Assembly (NCBI GenBank): GCA_900546285.1 | Contig: URCJ01000009.1 | Span: 1 to 44,282, forward strand | Source: an uncultured Solobacterium sp. | GTDB taxonomy: Bacteria; Bacillota_I; Bacilli_A; Erysipelotrichales; Erysipelotrichaceae | Direction: 5' to 3' | DNA: 44,282 bases | Shown here: positions 40,807 to 44,282 of the stretch, piece after piece | Numbering within the stretch: position 1 is the stretch's first letter | Layout: every line of letters starts with the position of its first letter | Position numbers and translations under genes: made by a program | The notes under the pieces: model-generated | Database searches by the model: none | The model's input: only the letters and a program-made list of their open reading frames with translations | What the model was told of the DNA's origin: nothing

Positions 40807-41580
40807 ATGTTATTAACTATTGATTTAGGAAATACTAGCCTTAAGCTAGCTATCTTCCATGAAGACAAAAAATTATTTAGTGGCCTATATGAATCTAAAC
40901 AAGACGATTATGGAGCTTTAATCAAAAACTTTTTATACAGAAACAATCTAAGTGAAAATATGCTAGATGACTGTATTATCTCATCTGTTGTACCTGCATC
41001 AAGCGAACTTTTATTAAATGATGTAAGAAGAATCTTAAATAAGGAACCAATCTTTATTGACCCTTTAAGACCTCTAGGTATCAAAGTAGATACTCCTCAT
41101 CCAGAAGAAGTAGGCAGTGATCTACTTGTAATGTGTGCCTATGCTTATGATGTATATAAGACAGAACTATTTGTGGTATCTCTTGGTACCGCAACAGTTA
41201 TCAGCCATGTTAGTGCTGATGGTGAATTTAAACACTGTATCATCGCTCCAGGCTATGGCAAGGTAGCGGCATCTTTATATGCTAATGCAGCTAAATTACC
41301 TGAACTTAAAACACAAAGAACAACTAGCTTTTTAGCCAATAACACAAAAGATGCCATGAATGTTGGCCTATATCTTGGTTATATTGGTTCTTTACGTTAT
41401 CTATTTGCAGGATTAAAGGGTGAACTAAAGGTTACACCTAAGATTATTGCCTGTGGTGGTTATGGTAAAGATATTGTAAATGATATTAAAGAAATTGAAT
41501 ATTATGATCCTGATATGGTAACAACAGGTCTTAATCATTTATATACGAGGTATTTAAAACATGAGAATAATCTTGGCTAG
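40807..41580 (+). CDS. coaX: Type III pantothenate kinase
   Basis: First step of coenzyme A synthesis from pantothenate, the CoaX type that resists feedback by CoA. 257 residues with the ASKHA-fold motifs: IDLGNTSLKLAIF (phosphate 1), the DPLRPLGIKVDTPHPEEVGSDLL segment (pantothenate and dimer interface, catalytic Asp) and LGTATVISHV (phosphate 2). It normally needs a monovalent cation such as K+. It is followed by maf with a 20-bp overlap. Confidence 0.94.
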   Translation: MLLTIDLGNTSLKLAIFHEDKKLFSGLYESKQDDYGALIKNFLYRNNLSENMLDDCIISSVVPASSELLLNDVRRILNKEPIFIDPLRPLGIKVDTPHPEEVGSDLLVMCAYAYDVYKTELFVVSLGTATVISHVSADGEFKHCIIAPGYGKVAASLYANAAKLPELKTQRTTSFLANNTKDAMNVGLYLGYIGSLRYLFAGLKGELKVTPKIIACGGYGKDIVNDIKEIEYYDPDMVTTGLNHLYTRYLKHENNLG

Positions 41581-42127
41581 TGGTTCCCCTAGAAGAAAAG
41601 AATTATTAAGTACTCTAATCAAAGATTTTAAAATTATTGTCTCTGACTTTGAAGAAACAATTGATTCAGGTAAACCATTAGAAGAAGAAATCAAAAGGCT
41701 TGCCTATGGCAAAGCAAAATCAGTTTTTGACAGTAATCAAGATGCCTTAGTCATTGGATCTGATACCATCGTAACCATCGATAATAAAGTATTGGGTAAG
41801 CCTAAGACTTTTGAACACGCCATAGAAATGTTAAAAGAATTATCAGGTAATAAACATAAAGTTATTACTGGTGTTTGCATCTATACTAAAGACAAGGTTG
41901 ATACTTTTGCGGTAGTTTCTGATGTTTATTTCGATGAATTAACTGATAAAGAAATAGAAGATTATGTCTTAACTAAAGAGCCTCTAGATAAGGCGGGAGC
42001 CTATGCTATTCAAGGACTAGGTAGCAAGTTTATTAATAGAATTGATGGTGACTATTATGCCATCATGGGACTACCCGTTAATGAACTATATAAACACTTA
42101 AAGCAGTATAATTTGACATCTATATAA
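41561..42127 (+). CDS. maf: Maf-family nucleotide pyrophosphatase
   Basis: House-cleaning enzyme that hydrolyses non-canonical (d)NTPs such as dTTP/UTP analogues. It also affects septum formation in some Bacillota. 188 residues beginning MRIILASGSPRRKELL, with the SDTIV acid motif (Asp of catalysis, about 69), LGKP and the DKAGAYAIQG motif. Its start lies inside coaX with an ACGAGG site upstream. Confidence 0.94.
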   Translation: MRIILASGSPRRKELLSTLIKDFKIIVSDFEETIDSGKPLEEEIKRLAYGKAKSVFDSNQDALVIGSDTIVTIDNKVLGKPKTFEHAIEMLKELSGNKHKVITGVCIYTKDKVDTFAVVSDVYFDELTDKEIEDYVLTKEPLDKAGAYAIQGLGSKFINRIDGDYYAIMGLPVNELYKHLKQYNLTSI

Positions 42128-42220
42128 TTATTTGTTTAAATAGAACGGCCGAAACAAAAGTTTCTCACTTTGTGCCAGCATAAGAAATCTCAAAGTGTCT
42201 TTTAAGAAAAGGAGATTTAG
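42128..42220 (+). other. Structured-looking leader before the third MATE gene
   Basis: Two hairpins can be read: GAAAC (42151-42155) with GTTTC (42160-42164), and CACTTTG (42166-42172) with CAAAGTG (42191-42197). The second has an 18-base loop containing TGCCAGCA and ends in TCTTTT. An alternative pairing of TTTCT (42161-42165) with AGAAA (42183-42187) exists. This could be a small regulatory RNA element or attenuator for the pump. It does not match a riboswitch class I can name. AAAGGAG lies just before the ATG. Confidence 0.35.
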
Positions 42221-43561
42221 ATGACTAACACAAACAAGATGGCAGTTATGCCTATGAACAAACTTTTATTTGACATGAGCCTACCAATTGTAATCTCAAT
42301 GGTAGCCAGTGCTCTATATAACATAATAGATAGTGTCTTCGTATCACATTATTCTAAAACAGCATTCGATGCTGTTTCTTTATGTTATCCAATTCAACAA
42401 ATATTAGTTGCCGTAGCTGTTGGAACTGCCATAAGTATACAAGCACTACTAGCTAGATCACTAGGCGAAAACAATAAAGATAAGGCTCAACAAGTTTTAT
42501 GCCATGGTCTATTAATGTCAGCTATTCATTCATTATTGTTTCTAGTAGCAGGACTATTCTTTGCGGAAAAGTTTATGATGTTTTTTACAAGTGATGCAGA
42601 ATTAATAGCTCAAGGTGCTATTTACTTTAGAATATGTACCATCTTTGGCTTTGGCATCAATATTCAGATTGCTTTTGAAAGAGTCATGCAAGCAACAGGT
42701 AATGCCATCTATAATCTATATATCCAAGCAGTAGGCGCTATTATTAACTGTATCCTAGATCCAATCTTAATCTTTGGACTAGTTGGTGAGCCTATGGGTA
42801 TTAAGGGTGCTGCCATCGCTACTGTAATTGGGCAAATGGTTGCGATGGCTATTGGCATTATCCTTACTATTTATAAAGTTAAGGAAGTAAATCTTTCATT
42901 TAAAAGTTTCAAATTTGATAAAGAATTATTTAAACAAATGTATGAGATTGCCATACCAGCTATCTGCATGAGTTCTATCATGTCAATCGCTACTGTCTTT
43001 ATTAATAAAATCTTATCAGCCTATTCATCATCTGCCACTACAGCCTTTGGTGTATATTTCAAGTTATATCAATTCTTATGTATGGCCATCAATGGTATTT
43101 CTAATGCGGTTATTGCCATCATCAGTTTTAATTATGGTGCTAGATTAAAGAACAGAATCAGAGAATGTATTAAGCTAACACTTATTTCATCATGTATAAT
43201 CATGATTATAGGAATGATAATCTTCTTATTATTCCCTAATACCCTGCTATCAATGTTTAATCCCGATCAAGAGATGCATGATATTGCCATTGTAGCTATG
43301 CGTATATGCTCATTATCATTTATTGGCTCAGCTATTAATATTCAAGTTTGTTCCTTCCTACAGGCATTAGATGGTAGTAAACAATCATTGTTCTTATCAT
43401 TATTAAGACAATTAATAATTCTTATCCCACTTGCATATCTTCTTTCACTAACAAAAGGTTTAAATGCCTTATGGTGGTCATTCCCAATAAGTGAAACATT
43501 GGTTGCCTTATTAAGCTTTAGATTATTAGTTCAAATAAATCATAAGATAGACAACATCTAA
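42221..43561 (+). CDS. MATE-family efflux transporter
   Basis: 446 residues, about twelve membrane helices. It opens with MNKLLFDMSLPIVISMVASALYNIIDSVFVSHY, which belongs to the NorM/DinF-like group, and the second half contains AINGISNAVIAIISFNYGARL. Strong ribosome binding site. It stands alone between a structured leader and a perfect bidirectional terminator. Third MATE gene in the window; substrate unknown. Confidence 0.9.
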   Translation: MTNTNKMAVMPMNKLLFDMSLPIVISMVASALYNIIDSVFVSHYSKTAFDAVSLCYPIQQILVAVAVGTAISIQALLARSLGENNKDKAQQVLCHGLLMSAIHSLLFLVAGLFFAEKFMMFFTSDAELIAQGAIYFRICTIFGFGINIQIAFERVMQATGNAIYNLYIQAVGAIINCILDPILIFGLVGEPMGIKGAAIATVIGQMVAMAIGIILTIYKVKEVNLSFKSFKFDKELFKQMYEIAIPAICMSSIMSIATVFINKILSAYSSSATTAFGVYFKLYQFLCMAINGISNAVIAIISFNYGARLKNRIRECIKLTLISSCIIMIIGMIIFLLFPNTLLSMFNPDQEMHDIAIVAMRICSLSFIGSAINIQVCSFLQALDGSKQSLFLSLLRQLIILIPLAYLLSLTKGLNALWWSFPISETLVALLSFRLLVQINHKIDNI

Positions 43562-43590
43562 AAAAATAATGGCAGCGCCATTATTTTTTA
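43562..43590. terminator. Bidirectional terminator after the MATE gene
   Basis: A perfect 12-bp stem, AAAAATAATGGC (43562-43573) with GCCATTATTTTT (43577-43588), loop AGC. T-rich in both directions, so it serves both converging genes. Confidence 0.88.
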
Positions 43591-44282
43591 TCTTCATACT
43601 TGCAATCTCTATTCCAATACATATGATAGTTATAAACCGACATCGCAATAGATACAATTAACATCATTACTATCATAAAAATACTAGCAGCAGGATTTAA
43701 TAAATCTAAGTCTTCCCATCTTATAAATAATATAAAGAAAATAACACTTGGTAAACAAATACGGAATATTGCCATAAGCTTTTTACGGCCAGTCAATTCT
43801 TCCATACCTTTTCTAGTACATTTAATAGTCGCTACAGGAATGCCTCTTACACAGGTATAATTACGGCATGCTTCATATTCTTCGCCATCCATAATAAATT
43901 CAGGATACATGCCCTCTTTTGTAATTTCTATTTCCTTGCCAATACTTCTTCCATAGTCGTATAAGGCATTGGCAAAGTCATATCTATCAACTATTTCTCT
44001 ATCTGGTGTAAAAGTAAAGACTCTTTTATGTAGATATTCCTTAACATATTTATAGTCATTTAACCAAGTATTAAAATAATGATCACTAGATTCTTCCATT
44101 TCATTTAGATACTTATCTACGTCAATATCATTTAATAATTGATATTCATCTTTTAAACCATCACACACTTTAATCGCATACATGGCATCAGCTACCTTCT
44201 TCTCTAACAATTCTTTTTGTCTATCTAAAGAAGAATTCAAGTCGGAACCATCCAATAAGCCTTTGATATCACCAACAGGCAT
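43581..44282 (-). CDS. MerR-like regulator with C-terminal membrane segments (partial)
   Basis: At least 233 residues; the 5' part lies beyond the window edge. The visible start, MPVGDIKGLLDGSDLNSSL, reads like the end of a MerR DNA-binding region (typically GMPLxEIKxLLDG), so the first Met is probably internal. Next come a coiled helix (DRQKELLEKKVADAMYAI), an unrecognised domain (about 75-160), and two membrane helices (about 171-185 and 195-215) with a short charged tail. A MerR domain tied to the membrane is unusual. The assignment would be tested by the upstream sequence. Confidence 0.6.
   Translation of the reverse strand: MPVGDIKGLLDGSDLNSSLDRQKELLEKKVADAMYAIKVCDGLKDEYQLLNDIDVDKYLNEMEESSDHYFNTWLNDYKYVKEYLHKRVFTFTPDREIVDRYDFANALYDYGRSIGKEIEITKEGMYPEFIMDGEEYEACRNYTCVRGIPVATIKCTRKGMEELTGRKKLMAIFRICLPSVIFFILFIRWEDLDLLNPAASIFMIVMMLIVSIAMSVYNYHMYWNRDCKYEDKK

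Noticed and set aside
20159..43561. Three MATE genes as one duplicated array
   Set aside because: The three pumps differ clearly in their N-terminal motifs and lie in unrelated contexts; there is no sign of recent tandem duplication.
1..44282. CRISPR arrays, prophage, integrase, attachment sites, rRNA
   Set aside because: No regularly spaced repeats, phage structural genes, integrase motifs or rRNA sequence were seen. The only mobile traces are the IS200 element and the broken transposase with its insert.

Overview
The window is AT-rich chromosomal DNA from a low-GC member of the Bacillota. The mix of genes (RNAP delta subunit, TrkAH, an ECF folate S-component under a THF riboswitch, a T-box-controlled ABC importer, MATE pumps, a Firmicute-type type VII secretion locus) and the family resemblances suggest the Erysipelotrichia or a neighbouring gut-associated class. 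Genus cannot be settled without a search. Genes are densely packed, many neighbours overlap by 4-20 bp, and the tRNAs encode CCA.

Layout. 1-3540: rpsD behind its own structured leader, then gmk and a MazG-like pyrophosphohydrolase on the minus strand, divergent from rqcH (ribosome quality control). 3561-14753: a type VII secretion-like (T7SSb) accessory region on the minus strand: two WXG100 proteins, a large lipoprotein, EssC, a YukD/EsaB-like small protein and two unrecognised small proteins up to a terminator. Then come a separate membrane protein, an intact IS200-type element, and a 900-residue membrane-anchored GH73-like protein. 14819-17750: a T-box-controlled ABC importer of the TrpXYZ type. 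17772-22597: a four-segment membrane protein, a HAD phosphatase and a MATE pump (minus), then a stand-alone FakA C-terminal-like protein, an odd acidic membrane protein and a second MATE pump (plus). 22597-29352: ispF, HAD, rpoE (delta), a DUF1934-like protein, a hybrid histidine kinase, a DUF4015 glycosidase-like protein and an M18 aminopeptidase, all minus. 29386-29750: tRNA operon Ser-Gly-Asp with its promoter and terminator. 29823-31377: a decayed transposase gene split by an approximately 0.8-kb insert carrying a GNAT acetyltransferase. 31439-32745: dut, tRNA-Arg and an esterase packed together. 32737-40551: a seven-gene minus-strand run headed by a THF riboswitch: folT, a folC/5-formyl-THF cyclo-ligase fusion, trkA, trkH, nadK, esterase, ATP-grasp. 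40616-44282: tRNA-Leu, coaX, maf, a third MATE pump, and the tail of a MerR-like regulator with membrane segments that runs off the window.

How it works together. Three RNA switches or leaders (S4 leader, T-box, THF riboswitch) can be read directly. The folate block is coherent: riboswitch, uptake protein, polyglutamylation, and reduced-folate recovery fused into one polypeptide. The T7SS block has the motor and substrates, but no EssA/EssB/EsaA-like gene is next to it. A recurring pattern stands out: at four genes a TATAAT-like -10 box is followed by exactly six bases and then ATG, with no Shine-Dalgarno sequence, which suggests leaderless transcripts. All assignments come from reading motifs and gene order. 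No database search was made.
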